From Rhodanobacter sp. C06 (lineage in GTDB: Bacteria; Pseudomonadota; Gammaproteobacteria; Xanthomonadales; Rhodanobacteraceae): a DNA stretch of 64,000 nucleotides. This document shows, piece by piece, positions 48,323 to 56,476 of the stretch. Position numbers and translations under genes: made by a program. The notes under the pieces were generated by a model, which saw only the letters and a list, made by a program, of their open reading frames with translations, did no database searches and was not told where the DNA came from. The stretch covers positions 1 to 64,000 of the forward strand of contig NZ_MUNP01000062.1 of assembly GCF_002001105.1 (NCBI RefSeq), read 5' to 3'. Each line of letters starts with the position of its first letter. The stretch's first letter is position 1.

Positions 48323-48414
48323 GCCCGACGCCGGCAATGCCTTCAGGCACTGTCCCGGGCGGCTACCGTCGCGCACACTGGCGCGCCATCGGGTGGTACG
48401 TCGGCGAGGTTCCC

Positions 48415-49503
48415 GTGTCTGACCGCAGCGCAGCGCAGCGACTGAAAACCTGGGGACTGATCTTCGGCTTCTGGACGCTGCTGGCGCTGTCCTATGCGCT
48501 CAGCGGGGCGCTGTCCTCGATCAGCGAGGGCGATCCGCCGAACTGGCTGCGCAACCTGGCCTGGAACCTCGGCAATTTCTGGCTGTGGATGGCGCTGGTG
48601 CCGCTGCTGGGCTGGCTGGGGCGCCGGACCGCGGGGCGCGGCTGGCGGCGCTTCTGCGCCGTGCACGTACCGGCCTCGCTGGCGGTGGGCCTGGCGCAGA
48701 TGCTCGTGCACCTGGTGCTGTTCTGGTTCCTGTGCGGCCCCGGGCGCATGCCGGTGCACACGTTGGGCCAGTACCTGCGCATGGAGTTCGCCTACAGCTA
48801 CCACCTGGCGGTGCTCACCTACTGGATCGTGCTGGCGGCGCTGCGCGGGTTGGATTCGCGCCGCCGGCTGCGCGACGAGCAACTGCGCAGCGCGTTGCTG
48901 GAATCGCAGCTGGCACAGGCGCAGCTGCAGGCGCTGCGCATGCAGCTGCAGCCGCACTTCCTGTTCAACACGCTCAACGCGATTTCCGCGCTGGCGCTGG
49001 CCGATCCGCTGCAGGCGCGGCTGATGATCGCGCGGCTCAGCGACTTCCTGCGCCTCACGCTGGAGGAACGCCACGCGCCGCAGGTGCCGCTGGCGCGCGA
49101 GCTGGAATTCCTGCGCTGCTACCTCGACATCCAGCAGGTGCGTTTCCAGGACCGGCTGAGCACGCGGCTGGACGTGGCCGACGACGCGCTGCGCGCCGCC
49201 GTGCCGAACCTGATCCTGCAGCCGCTGGTGGAAAACGCGCTGCGCCACGGCCTGCTGGCCAAGGCCGAACCCGGCAGCCTGCAGGTGCTCGGCCAACGCG
49301 ACGGCGACGAGCTGGTGCTGCGCGTGGACGACGACGGCCTGGGCCTGCCCGCCGACGGCGCCAACGAAGGCATCGGCCTCACCAACACCCGCGCGCGGCT
49401 GGCGATGCTGTTCGGCGGCGACGCCAGTCTGGAACTTCAGCGCCGCGCCGGCGGCGGCACGCGGGTGGAACTGCGCCTGCCGTTCCGCGAGCACGCCGCA
49501 TGA
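48415..49503 (+). CDS. LytS/YehU-family sensor histidine kinase
   Basis: A 362-residue membrane kinase with four hydrophobic segments (residues ~10-145) and a cytoplasmic His_kinase domain: LRMQLQPHFLFNTLNAIS carries the phospho-histidine, NLILQPLVENALRHGL is the N-box, and DDDGLGLP with GIGLTNTRARL form the ATP lid. Partner of the next gene, whose ATG overlaps its TGA. I start at GTG 48415 (GAGG upstream); ATG 48337 is an in-frame alternative. The signal sensed is unknown. Confidence 0.85.
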   Translation: MSDRSAAQRLKTWGLIFGFWTLLALSYALSGALSSISEGDPPNWLRNLAWNLGNFWLWMALVPLLGWLGRRTAGRGWRRFCAVHVPASLAVGLAQMLVHLVLFWFLCGPGRMPVHTLGQYLRMEFAYSYHLAVLTYWIVLAALRGLDSRRRLRDEQLRSALLESQLAQAQLQALRMQLQPHFLFNTLNAISALALADPLQARLMIARLSDFLRLTLEERHAPQVPLARELEFLRCYLDIQQVRFQDRLSTRLDVADDALRAAVPNLILQPLVENALRHGLLAKAEPGSLQVLGQRDGDELVLRVDDDGLGLPADGANEGIGLTNTRARLAMLFGGDASLELQRRAGGGTRVELRLPFREHAA

Positions 49504-50243
49504 GCACCGCAACCATCCGCGCCCTGCTGGTGGACGACGAGGTGCTGGCGCGGCTCGCGCTGCGCCAGGCGCTGGCCGCGCATCCCGATGTGGCCGTCGT
49601 GGGCGAATGCGGCAACGCCGCCGAGGCCTTGCAGGCGATCGCCGCGCTCACGCCCGACCTGATCTTCCTCGACATCCGCATGCCCGGCATGGACGGCTTC
49701 AAGCTGCTGCACCAGCTGAAATCGGACGCACTGCCGATGGTGGTGTTCACCACCGCCTACGGCCAGCACGCGCTGCGCGCGTTCGACGCCGGCGCGCTGG
49801 ACTACATCCTGAAGCCGATCGACCAGGCGCGCTTCGACCAGGCGCTGGCGCGCGTGCGCCGGCACTGGCAAGGCCTGCAGTCGCCCGCGACGGCGACGAC
49901 GCCGACCGGCCACCTGCAACGCCTCAGCGTGCGCGTGGGCGAACATATCCAGGTGATCGCGACGGAACGCATCGACTGGATCCGCGCCGACGGCAACTAC
50001 GTGCAGATCCACGCCGACGGCGCGCACTACCTGCACCGCGAGACGCTGAGCCACCTGCTGGAATCGCTGAACCCCGCGCGCTTCCTGCGCATCCACCGCG
50101 GCGTGATCGTCAACGTGGAACGCATCCGCGAAGTGCACCCGCTGTTCAACGGCAACGCCGAGATCGTGCTGCGCGACGGCACGCGGCTGGATTTGAGCCG
50201 GCGGTTTCGGGCCGGAGCGCGGGTGGTGCTGGGGTTGCCTTGA
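49500..50243 (+). CDS. LytTR-family response regulator
   Basis: A 247-residue regulator. The receiver has acidic residues VDDE, D58 in LIFLDIRMPGMDG and the lysine in YILKPID. The DNA-binding LytTR domain (residues ~142-245) contains IDWIRADGNYVQIHADG and FLRIHRGVIVNVERI. It pairs with the preceding kinase. LytTR regulators commonly control cell-envelope or exported-factor genes, so the flanking propeller genes are natural targets, though this is inferred only from position. Confidence 0.9.
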   Translation: MSTATIRALLVDDEVLARLALRQALAAHPDVAVVGECGNAAEALQAIAALTPDLIFLDIRMPGMDGFKLLHQLKSDALPMVVFTTAYGQHALRAFDAGALDYILKPIDQARFDQALARVRRHWQGLQSPATATTPTGHLQRLSVRVGEHIQVIATERIDWIRADGNYVQIHADGAHYLHRETLSHLLESLNPARFLRIHRGVIVNVERIREVHPLFNGNAEIVLRDGTRLDLSRRFRAGARVVLGLP

Positions 50244-50300
50244 CGGGCGAGGTGCCGATTCATCGGGGGTGAAGGCATGAAGAGTCGCTTGACGGACAGA

Positions 50301-50957
50301 CTATGTGTCCGGTGCACGCCCTCGACCAGCACGCGCCCAAGGTTGTGATCGGTCTTTGCAATGGAGCGTGTGAAACGAGTTGCCAAAAATGTCCTCGTAT
50401 TCCAGCACCAGTATCCAAAGGCCACGGCCAGCGTTGGCGAGGTCTGTATTGTTAAACCCGTCATGGTAGTAGGCGAGGATCTCCAACCTCTCCTTGGAAT
50501 CGCCGTATTCGCCGCCACCGGCAATGGGGGCCAACTCGCGAGTGGGACCGAATCCAGTTCTTCCATCGCTGCGCAAGTGAAGTCGAACATTGAGAGCAGG
50601 ACCCATGCCGATATTACGGATGACGCACTTAATGACTACCAGGCCGGATTTCGAATCGTTGGCGAGAACCCGGATAGTGCCGTCTCGATTGACGGTGTCC
50701 GCTATATCCGTTTGCGCAAGCACCAGCAGTGGACGAAAAGAATCTTCGTGATGTTGCTTGTCTTGCGCACGCGTCGCTGCGAAATGGTCGTTCGTGTCTT
50801 TCCGTTGACCTTGACCTTCCTTGATCGCCTTGCGTGTCAGGTAAGCCATCACTGCGGTGAAGATGGCAGCCGCCGCTGTGCTGATGGCGGTAATCCCTTC
50901 CCAGCGTCCGAAGGAATGGAACAAATTACAAATCGTCACCCAGATGTCGTGCCCCAT
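50301..50957 (-). CDS. Hypothetical single-TM protein in a lower-GC islet
   Basis: A 218-residue protein I do not recognise. One hydrophobic segment (GITAISTAAAAIFTAVMAYLT, residues ~21-41) precedes a charged linker (KEGQGQRKDTNDHF) and a globular part. Codon and base use are clearly less GC-rich than in neighbours, suggesting acquisition. It is opposite in strand to the genes around it. It may act as a membrane-anchored defence or sensor protein, but nothing shows that. Confidence 0.6.
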   Translation of the reverse strand: MGHDIWVTICNLFHSFGRWEGITAISTAAAAIFTAVMAYLTRKAIKEGQGQRKDTNDHFAATRAQDKQHHEDSFRPLLVLAQTDIADTVNRDGTIRVLANDSKSGLVVIKCVIRNIGMGPALNVRLHLRSDGRTGFGPTRELAPIAGGGEYGDSKERLEILAYYHDGFNNTDLANAGRGLWILVLEYEDIFGNSFHTLHCKDRSQPWARAGRGRAPDT

Positions 50958-51140
50958 AAGCCCACCGATTCCCTATCGCGAAAGTATACGGGCGCTTCTG
51001 GGTCGCGTGGTGCGCTGGCCCCCAACAATCTCCTTGGCAAGCCCAAAACTCAGGTCAGTATGCAGGTTCGAGCGACTGCTTCTGGCCGATAGAAGACATT
51101 CATCACACACAAAATACTCAACCTGCACAAAGGCCGCTAC

Positions 51141-51500
51141 CTCGTGCAACCGCGCAGCGGTTGCACACCGAGTGCGGGTCAGGATGGCCCGCTGCTCTAC
51201 CCCGGGCCCCTGTGCGGCGGTGAGGCGGCGCCGACAGGCCGCGCAGCGGGAACCGACAGGAAGTCGGTTCCTTTTCGACAGTACACGGACGTGCTGTCGG
51301 AAAGCCCGGCCCCGACTCACGAACCTGCCGCCCATGGATGGGCGGCAAGCGCCAAGCGGGGCGGCCTTCTCTTTTGGTTACTTTTCTCTGACTCCGCGCA
51401 TCCTGCCCTCCGCCCTTCGGGCCAGCTACGCTGTTCGCCTGCGCTCCAAGCGCAGGCGTGGCCACGCAAGAGAAAAGTAACTCGGCTGCCGCAGGCAGAC
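51141..51500. repeat. Dispersed structured repeat, copy 2
   Basis: Hairpins: GTGCAACCGC/GCGGTTGCAC (51144-51166), GCGGG/CCCGC (51174-51192), GGAACCGAC/GTCGGTTCC (51249-51271), CGACAGTAC/GTGCTGTCG (51276-51299, one G-T pair), TGCCGCCCAT/ATGGGCGGCA (51326-51347) and CGCCTGCGC/GCGCAGGCG (51436-51458). A long-range stem GTTACTTTTCTCT/AGAGAAAAGTAAC (51377-51389 with 51469-51481) encloses the last. Linkers match copy 1 at 9595-9930; stem bases differ. Confidence 0.75.
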
Positions 51501-51544
51501 GAAAGCCTTTGCTTGGTACGACACGCAGGACTCGATGGATCTGT

Positions 51545-51655
51545 AATTCCTCGCCCTGCCCGAACCCTCATCCGGCCCTTCGGGCCACCTTCCTCGCTCC
51601 CCAAAACGGCACCATCCATGGCGCCTCTCCGCGTCTCCCGGAGGGAGAAGGGAAA
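51545..51655. repeat. REP-A degenerate pair
   Basis: CTGCCCGAACCCTCATCCGG with CCTTCGGG, then about 50 bases on CTCCCGGAGGGAG with GAAGGG. The arrangement resembles 31941-32035 (shared CCTCGCTCC and CCATCCATGG blocks) but pairing is weak. Confidence 0.5.
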
Positions 51656-51823
51656 AACGCACGGCGCGCCAAGGCGCCTCGATTCCCCGATGCGATCAAA
51701 CCGTTCGCCCCTCACGAACAACCGCTGGTCACGCGTCCTCACCCCGCTCGTCACAAACCCGCGGCGGCACGCCGACACCACTGCGCAGACTCCTCGGTAT
51801 CGTCATCATGCCGAGGCACCCGC

Positions 51824-52780
51824 ATGCTCCATCGCCTGTTCGCCTTGCTGGCCGGTGCGCTCGCCCTGGTCGGCGCGTTCGCCGCCGTCGGCCTCCGCGC
51901 CGCTGAAGCGACCCCTCCGCAGCCGGAGATCTTCGAGCCCGGCGCGATCTCCGGCCCCGCGAGCGTGGATTGCCTGACCTTCGCGCCGGACGGCGCTACC
52001 GTGTACTTCGACCAGCAGGCGGGCGCGAGCGGCTTCATCATGGAGGCGCATCGCGTGGGCGGCGGCTGGTCCGCGCCGCGGATCGCTCCGTTCTCCGGGC
52101 AGTGGCTGGACCACGATCCGGCGATGGCGCCGGACGGCTCCTATCTGGTATTCACCTCGAATCGCCCCGACGTTGCCGGCGGCGCGCCGCTGCACGGCGG
52201 CCATCTGTGGCGGGTGGACCGTCGCGGCGACGGCTGGGGCGCGCCGGTGCGCCTGCCCGATACAGTGAACGTGGGCACCGCGGTCTACGCGCCCGGCGTG
52301 GCCGCGAACGGCGACCTGTATTTCCAGCGTCGCGACGAAGCCGGCCACGCATTCCACCTCTACCGCAGCGCCTGGCGCGACGGCCGCTACCAGCCACCGC
52401 AGCGGCTCGCGCTGGGCCATGCGACCGAGGAACAAGACCCCGCGATCGCACCGGACGGTTCCTTCCTCGTGTTCGACGCGAACTACGCCGGCAAGGACCA
52501 GCCCGATCATCTCTACCTCGCCTTCCGCGACGGCGACGGCTGGCGCGCGCCGGTCGATCTCGGCGACGCGGTGGATCGCTACCAGCCGTGGGGTTCGCAC
52601 CTGGGCCCGGACGGCCGCACCGTGTACTTCACCAGCAACCGCACCGTGCCGGTGCACTACCCGCGCTCGCCCGCGCAGGCGCGTGCCGACCTGGCGCGGA
52701 TGCGCGCGTGGGACAACGGCAACAATCACATCTGGCGCCTGTCGCTGGCACCCTGGCTGGCGGCGCATCACGCCGCCTGA
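51824..52780 (+). CDS. Secreted TolB-like beta-propeller protein C
   Basis: A 318-residue paralogue. Signal peptide LHRLFALLAGALALVGAFAAVGLRAAEA, then blades FAPDGATVYFDQQ, MAPDGSYLVFTSNRPDVAGG, HLWRVDRRGDGWGAPVRLPD, VAANGDLYFQRR, IAPDGSFLVFDANY and LGPDGRTVYFTSNR; it ends HIWRLSLAPWLAAHH, almost identical to protein A's end. One cysteine (VDCLTF). Propeller D follows after 21 bases. Confidence 0.75.
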   Translation: MLHRLFALLAGALALVGAFAAVGLRAAEATPPQPEIFEPGAISGPASVDCLTFAPDGATVYFDQQAGASGFIMEAHRVGGGWSAPRIAPFSGQWLDHDPAMAPDGSYLVFTSNRPDVAGGAPLHGGHLWRVDRRGDGWGAPVRLPDTVNVGTAVYAPGVAANGDLYFQRRDEAGHAFHLYRSAWRDGRYQPPQRLALGHATEEQDPAIAPDGSFLVFDANYAGKDQPDHLYLAFRDGDGWRAPVDLGDAVDRYQPWGSHLGPDGRTVYFTSNRTVPVHYPRSPAQARADLARMRAWDNGNNHIWRLSLAPWLAAHHAA

Positions 52781-52801
52781 GCTCGTCCATCCGGAGTCCC
52801 C

Positions 52802-53791
52802 ATGTCCCCACGCTCTCTCCTTCTTGCCGCCGGCATCGCCGCCGCACTGGCCGCACCCGTCGCCGCGCGCGCGCAAGCGCGCGGCGAACTGGTCGGCCCC
52901 GGCACGATCTCCACCGGCCTGCAGGAAACCTCGGCCGCCGTGACACCGGGCGGCGACACGCTGTACTTCATGCGCTCCGACTTCGCCGAGCGCGACGACA
53001 CCATCATGGTGTCGCATCGCGTCGGCGGACATTGGGGCGCACCACAGGTGGCCGCGTTCTCCGGCGAGTGGCACGACTCCGAACCCACGTTGTCGCCGGA
53101 CGGACGGCGGCTGTACTTCGTCTCCAACCGTCCCGTGCAGCCGGGCGGTGCGCCGGTGACGGCGGAGATGGGCGGCCATCGCTTCACCGGCACCAACCTC
53201 TGGTACGTGCAGCGCGAGGCAAACGGCCGCTGGGGCACGCCGGTGCATGTGGACGGTGCGCTCAATGACGGCGCGATGATCTACAACCCGTCCGTCGCGG
53301 CGAACGGCGACATCTACTTCTCCGCGCACCGGCCGGACTCCGGTGCCGCCTACCAGATCTACGTGGCGCGCCGCACGACAAACGGCTACGCGAAACCGCA
53401 GCGGATCGAACTCGGTGAACTCTCGCGCAACCGCATGGACCCGGCCATTGATCCGCAGCAGCGCTTCCTCGTCTATGCCGGCAACGAGGGCGATTCGCTG
53501 GGCAGCGCCGACCTCTACATCGCGTTCCGCCAGCCGGACGGCCGCTGGGGCAAGCCGCTGCACCTGCCGGGCGACGTCAACAGCCCGTCGCTGGAGAACG
53601 CGCCTTCGCTGGGCCCGCATTTCGGCGAGCTGTACGTCTCCAGCAACCGTCGCGACGTGGTGTCTTTCCCCAAGCCGCGCGACAGCGCCGCCACGCTGGA
53701 GCAACGGCTGCAGCAGCCGTTGAACGGCTCGCGCAACCTCTGGCGCTTCGACATCGCCGACGTGCTGCGTGCGCACGGCATCTCGCCGTGA
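52802..53791 (+). CDS. Secreted TolB-like beta-propeller protein D
   Basis: A 329-residue paralogue with signal peptide SPRSLLLAAGIAAALAAPVAARAQA and blades VTPGGDTLYFMRSD, LSPDGRRLYFVSNRPVQPGG, NLWYVQREANGRWGTPVHVD, VAANGDIYFSAHRP, IDPQQRFLVYAGN and LGPHFGELYVSSNRRD. The C-terminus (NLWRFDIADVLRAHG) differs from A, C and E. The next gene's GTG overlaps its stop. Confidence 0.75.
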   Translation: MSPRSLLLAAGIAAALAAPVAARAQARGELVGPGTISTGLQETSAAVTPGGDTLYFMRSDFAERDDTIMVSHRVGGHWGAPQVAAFSGEWHDSEPTLSPDGRRLYFVSNRPVQPGGAPVTAEMGGHRFTGTNLWYVQREANGRWGTPVHVDGALNDGAMIYNPSVAANGDIYFSAHRPDSGAAYQIYVARRTTNGYAKPQRIELGELSRNRMDPAIDPQQRFLVYAGNEGDSLGSADLYIAFRQPDGRWGKPLHLPGDVNSPSLENAPSLGPHFGELYVSSNRRDVVSFPKPRDSAATLEQRLQQPLNGSRNLWRFDIADVLRAHGISP

Positions 53792-54588
53792 GCCGATCCA
53801 TGATCCTCGCCCGCCATCTCCCTGTCCTGCTGCTCGCGCTGGCATTGCCCGACCTCGCCGGCGCCGCGGTCCCGCCCGGCACGGCCGCGGCACTGACGCC
53901 GGCGTTCCATGCCGGCGCCAGTTTCGGCAACGTGTTCTCGCGCGCCATCGCGATCCGCGCGCCCGGTTTCGACGAACGGGTGCACCGGGTCAGCGGCACC
54001 GCGACCTACCGCGTGACCGACGCCGCATCCACGCCGCCGCGGCTGCACATCGATTACCGCTACGACGGCCGGCCCGCGGGCAGCGGCACAGTGGCGCTGC
54101 CCGACGGCGGCGCCAGCAACTGCTACGACGGCAAGTGCGCGCCGAACACCGACGCCAGTGGCCTGGCCTACAACCCGCGCCTGTGGGGCCCGGCGCCGAC
54201 CACGCTGCACGTGGGCCAGCACTGGACCGTGGACATCGCCGCGCCGTGGGAGTTGGGTCCGGCCGGGCGGCAGACGGTGACCGTGCGTGCGTTCGACCCC
54301 GCCACCCATACCGTGACGCTGGAGCGCGAAGGCACGGGCGACGGCGCCTGGCTGGACGACAAGCCGACGCTCACGCTGACCCGCAACGGCCAGGCCTGCG
54401 TGCTGACGCGGCAAGCCGGCCGCACGCACTGGCGCGGCTGGGCCACGTTCCGCGACGGCATCGTGCTCAGCGACGAACTGGTCAGCACGCGGCCGGCGAC
54501 GCTGACGTCCGCCCAGTGCGGCCGCGTCGAGGCCATGGAGCGCCAATACATCCTGCTCAACGCGATGCCGGTGGAGGACGCAGCATGA
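53788..54588 (+). CDS. Exported protein of unknown function
   Basis: A 266-residue protein (254 if started at the ATG 53800). Signal peptide ILARHLPVLLLALALPDLAGA. The mature part is beta-rich without recognised domain and has four cysteines (SNCYDGKCAPN, QACVL, AQCGR) that could form disulfides. The gene overlaps both neighbours (GTGA before, ATGA after), so it is an integral member of the propeller D-E operon. A role alongside the propellers is likely but undefined. Confidence 0.65.
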   Translation: MSRSMILARHLPVLLLALALPDLAGAAVPPGTAAALTPAFHAGASFGNVFSRAIAIRAPGFDERVHRVSGTATYRVTDAASTPPRLHIDYRYDGRPAGSGTVALPDGGASNCYDGKCAPNTDASGLAYNPRLWGPAPTTLHVGQHWTVDIAAPWELGPAGRQTVTVRAFDPATHTVTLEREGTGDGAWLDDKPTLTLTRNGQACVLTRQAGRTHWRGWATFRDGIVLSDELVSTRPATLTSAQCGRVEAMERQYILLNAMPVEDAA

Positions 54589-55493
54589 AGCCCACGACCA
54601 CGATGCGCTGCCTGCTCGCCGCCGGCCTGCTGCTCGCGACCGCCGGAGCGCTCGCCGCCGACACCACCACCGCCACGCCGCAACCCGTCACGCTGGGCGG
54701 CATCCTGCATCCCGACAGCGACGACACGCTGGCCTTCACGCCCGACGGCAACACGGTGTTCTTCGACCGCAGCGCGGGCAAGCGCAAGACCATCATGGTG
54801 TCGCACAAGGTCGACGGCCGCTGGTCGCCGCCCGCGGTCGCCGGATTTTCCGGGCACTGGTTCGACCAGGATCCGGTGATGGCGCCCGACGGCAGCTACC
54901 TCTTGTTCGATTCGGATCGTCCGCCGACGCCGGGCGGCCAGCCGCTGACGCAGGACTATTTCACCGGCGGTGCCGGGCCGGGCTCGAACCTCTGGCGCGT
55001 GGATCGCCACGGCGACGGCTGGGGCCGACCGGTGTGGCTGGGGCCGGTCGTCAACAGCGATGCCTTCGTCGATTTCGGCAGCATCGTCGCGGACGGCTCG
55101 CTGTATTTCATCCGCTTCGACCGCGCGGCGAAGGTGATGCACACGTGGCACGCGGCGTATCGGGACGGCCATTACCTGCCGCCGGTGCGCGCGGGGCTGG
55201 GCGATCCGGCGGTGTCCACCCACGATCCCGCGGTGGCGCCGGATCAGTCCTTCATCGTGTTCGACTACGGCAAGACCAAGGGCGGCCTCGGCCGCTTGTG
55301 CATCGCGTTCCGCGAGGGCGACCACTGGAGCAGGCCGATCGATCTCGGCGCGGTCGCGAACAAGGACATCCCGTGGGGTTCGCACATCGCGCCGGACGGC
55401 CACAGCGTCTACTTCACCGGGCAATCCGGCATCTGGCAGCTCGACCTGCAGCCGTGGCTGCGGCAGCACGCGGCGATGGCGACGTCGCGATAA
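54585..55493 (+). CDS. Secreted TolB-like beta-propeller protein E
   Basis: A 302-residue paralogue: signal peptide MRCLLAAGLLLATAGALAADT, blades FTPDGNTVFFDRS, MAPDGSYLLFDSDRPPTPGG, NLWRVDRHGDGWGRPVWLGP, IVADGSLYFIRFD, VAPDQSFIVFDYG and IAPDGHSVYFTGQ, ending GIWQLDLQPWL. Overlaps the preceding stop. Blade order matches A and C closely, so these three are probably recent duplicates. Confidence 0.75.
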   Translation: MKPTTTMRCLLAAGLLLATAGALAADTTTATPQPVTLGGILHPDSDDTLAFTPDGNTVFFDRSAGKRKTIMVSHKVDGRWSPPAVAGFSGHWFDQDPVMAPDGSYLLFDSDRPPTPGGQPLTQDYFTGGAGPGSNLWRVDRHGDGWGRPVWLGPVVNSDAFVDFGSIVADGSLYFIRFDRAAKVMHTWHAAYRDGHYLPPVRAGLGDPAVSTHDPAVAPDQSFIVFDYGKTKGGLGRLCIAFREGDHWSRPIDLGAVANKDIPWGSHIAPDGHSVYFTGQSGIWQLDLQPWLRQHAAMATSR

Positions 55494-55540
55494 CTGGAGG
55501 AACGGCCGCCGGACCTGGCGGCGTGGGAAATCGCCACGTG

Positions 55541-55570
55541 TTGACATAATTCCATAATTCTGGAATTATG
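55541..55570 (+). promoter_or_regulatory. ars promoter with ArsR operator
   Basis: TTGACA (55541-55546) is a consensus -35. A perfect 10-bp inverted repeat CATAATTCCA (55545-55554) / TGGAATTATG (55561-55570) overlaps it and a candidate -10 (AATTAT, 55564-55569). arsR begins six bases later, so the transcript would have almost no leader. This is a classical ArsR/SmtB-type operator blocking RNA polymerase. Confidence 0.8.
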
Positions 55571-55575
55571 AAACC

Positions 55576-55917
55576 ATGGAAACACCCGACGCCCTCGCCG
55601 CCCTCGGCGCGCTCAGCCACGACTCCCGCCTCGCCGCCTTCCGCCGGCTGGTGCAGGTCGGTCCGGAAGGATTGCCGGTCGGCGAGCTGCGCGAACACCT
55701 CGACCTGCCGCCCGCCACGCTGAGCGCACACCTCAACGTGTTGCGCGCCGCCGGACTGGTCGAAGACCAGCGCGAGGGGCGGGTGATCCGCGTCCGCGCC
55801 AACTACCGGCAGATGAACGCGCTGCTGGCCTACCTCACCGAGAACTGCTGCGCCGGCAGCGCCGACTGCGGGCCGGCGTCCTCCTGCAAACCGCGAAAGA
55901 AAGGAGCCAAGCCATGA
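55576..55917 (+). CDS. arsR: ArsR-family arsenite-responsive repressor
   Basis: A 113-residue winged-helix repressor (LREHLDLPPATLSAHLNVLRAAGLV is the recognition HTH). The usual ELCVCDL As-binding motif of helix 3 is missing. Instead C91, C92 and C98 near the C-terminus have exactly the spacing of the As(III) site of Acidithiobacillus ferrooxidans ArsR; C104 is extra. It would bind the operator upstream and release on arsenite or methylarsenite. It overlaps arsI by ATGA. Confidence 0.9.
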   Translation: METPDALAALGALSHDSRLAAFRRLVQVGPEGLPVGELREHLDLPPATLSAHLNVLRAAGLVEDQREGRVIRVRANYRQMNALLAYLTENCCAGSADCGPASSCKPRKKGAKP

Positions 55918-56402
55918 ACCGCTTCCACGTGCACCTCAACGTCGCCGACCTCGCCGGCAGCATCCGCTTCTACACCCAGCTGTTCGCCGCCGAGCCCAGC
56001 GTGGTCAAGCACGACTACGCCAAGTGGATGCTGGAAGACCCGCGCATCAACTTCGCGATCTCCAGCACCGGCCGCGCGCCGGGCGTCGACCATCTCGGCC
56101 TGCAGGTCGACAGTGCGGACGAACTTGCCGCGCTCGGGCCTCGCCTGGACGCCGCGGGCGGCAGCGTGATGCCGGAAGACGGCGCCGTCTGCTGCTACGC
56201 GCACTCGGACAAGCTGTGGACCGAAGACCCGCAGGGCACGCGCTGGGAAACTTTCCACACCGTCGGCGACGCCACGAGTTATTACGCCGCCGACGCGGCC
56301 TGCGCGACCGGTGGCGCGGCCTGCGCTCCGGATGTGCGCGCGGTGAAACCGAAGATCGACAAGGGCGCCGCCTGCTGCACGCCGAATTCCGGCTGCTGCT
56401 GA
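55914..56402 (+). CDS. arsI: ArsI-type C-As lyase / CadI-like VOC protein
   Basis: A 162-residue vicinal-oxygen-chelate (glyoxalase-fold) protein. H5/H7, H60 and E112 are in place as metal ligands, and the vicinal pair C93-C94 (GAVCCYAHSDK) matches the organoarsenical-binding cysteines of ArsI, which demethylates methylarsenite in an oxygen-dependent reaction. The last 30 residues contain six more cysteines, including CCTPNSGCC, an unusual tail that might hold arsenic. Second gene of the operon. Confidence 0.85.
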   Translation: MNRFHVHLNVADLAGSIRFYTQLFAAEPSVVKHDYAKWMLEDPRINFAISSTGRAPGVDHLGLQVDSADELAALGPRLDAAGGSVMPEDGAVCCYAHSDKLWTEDPQGTRWETFHTVGDATSYYAADAACATGGAACAPDVRAVKPKIDKGAACCTPNSGCC

Positions 56403-56476
56403 GCAGCCGTCCAGCCGCCGCACGCCGCGATTCGCAGCTTGCCATCCCAAAGTCCCGGTGCCATGAGCCCGATCCG

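Larger units (their letters stand above)
50958..51823. other. Gene-free region between islet and propeller C
   Basis: No gene is supported here. About 180 bases of lower-GC sequence come first (including TTCATCACACACAAAATAC), then the structured repeat (51141-51500), then a degenerate REP-A pair (51545-51655). The last ~170 bases may hold the propeller C promoter; I see no clear elements. Confidence 0.55.

Noticed and set aside
50361-51092. A plus-strand 243-codon frame opposite the islet gene
   Set aside because: The minus-strand frame has a better defined hydrophobic segment followed by a plausible globular part, and a stop before the repeat. The plus frame has no start signal. This choice is less certain than most.
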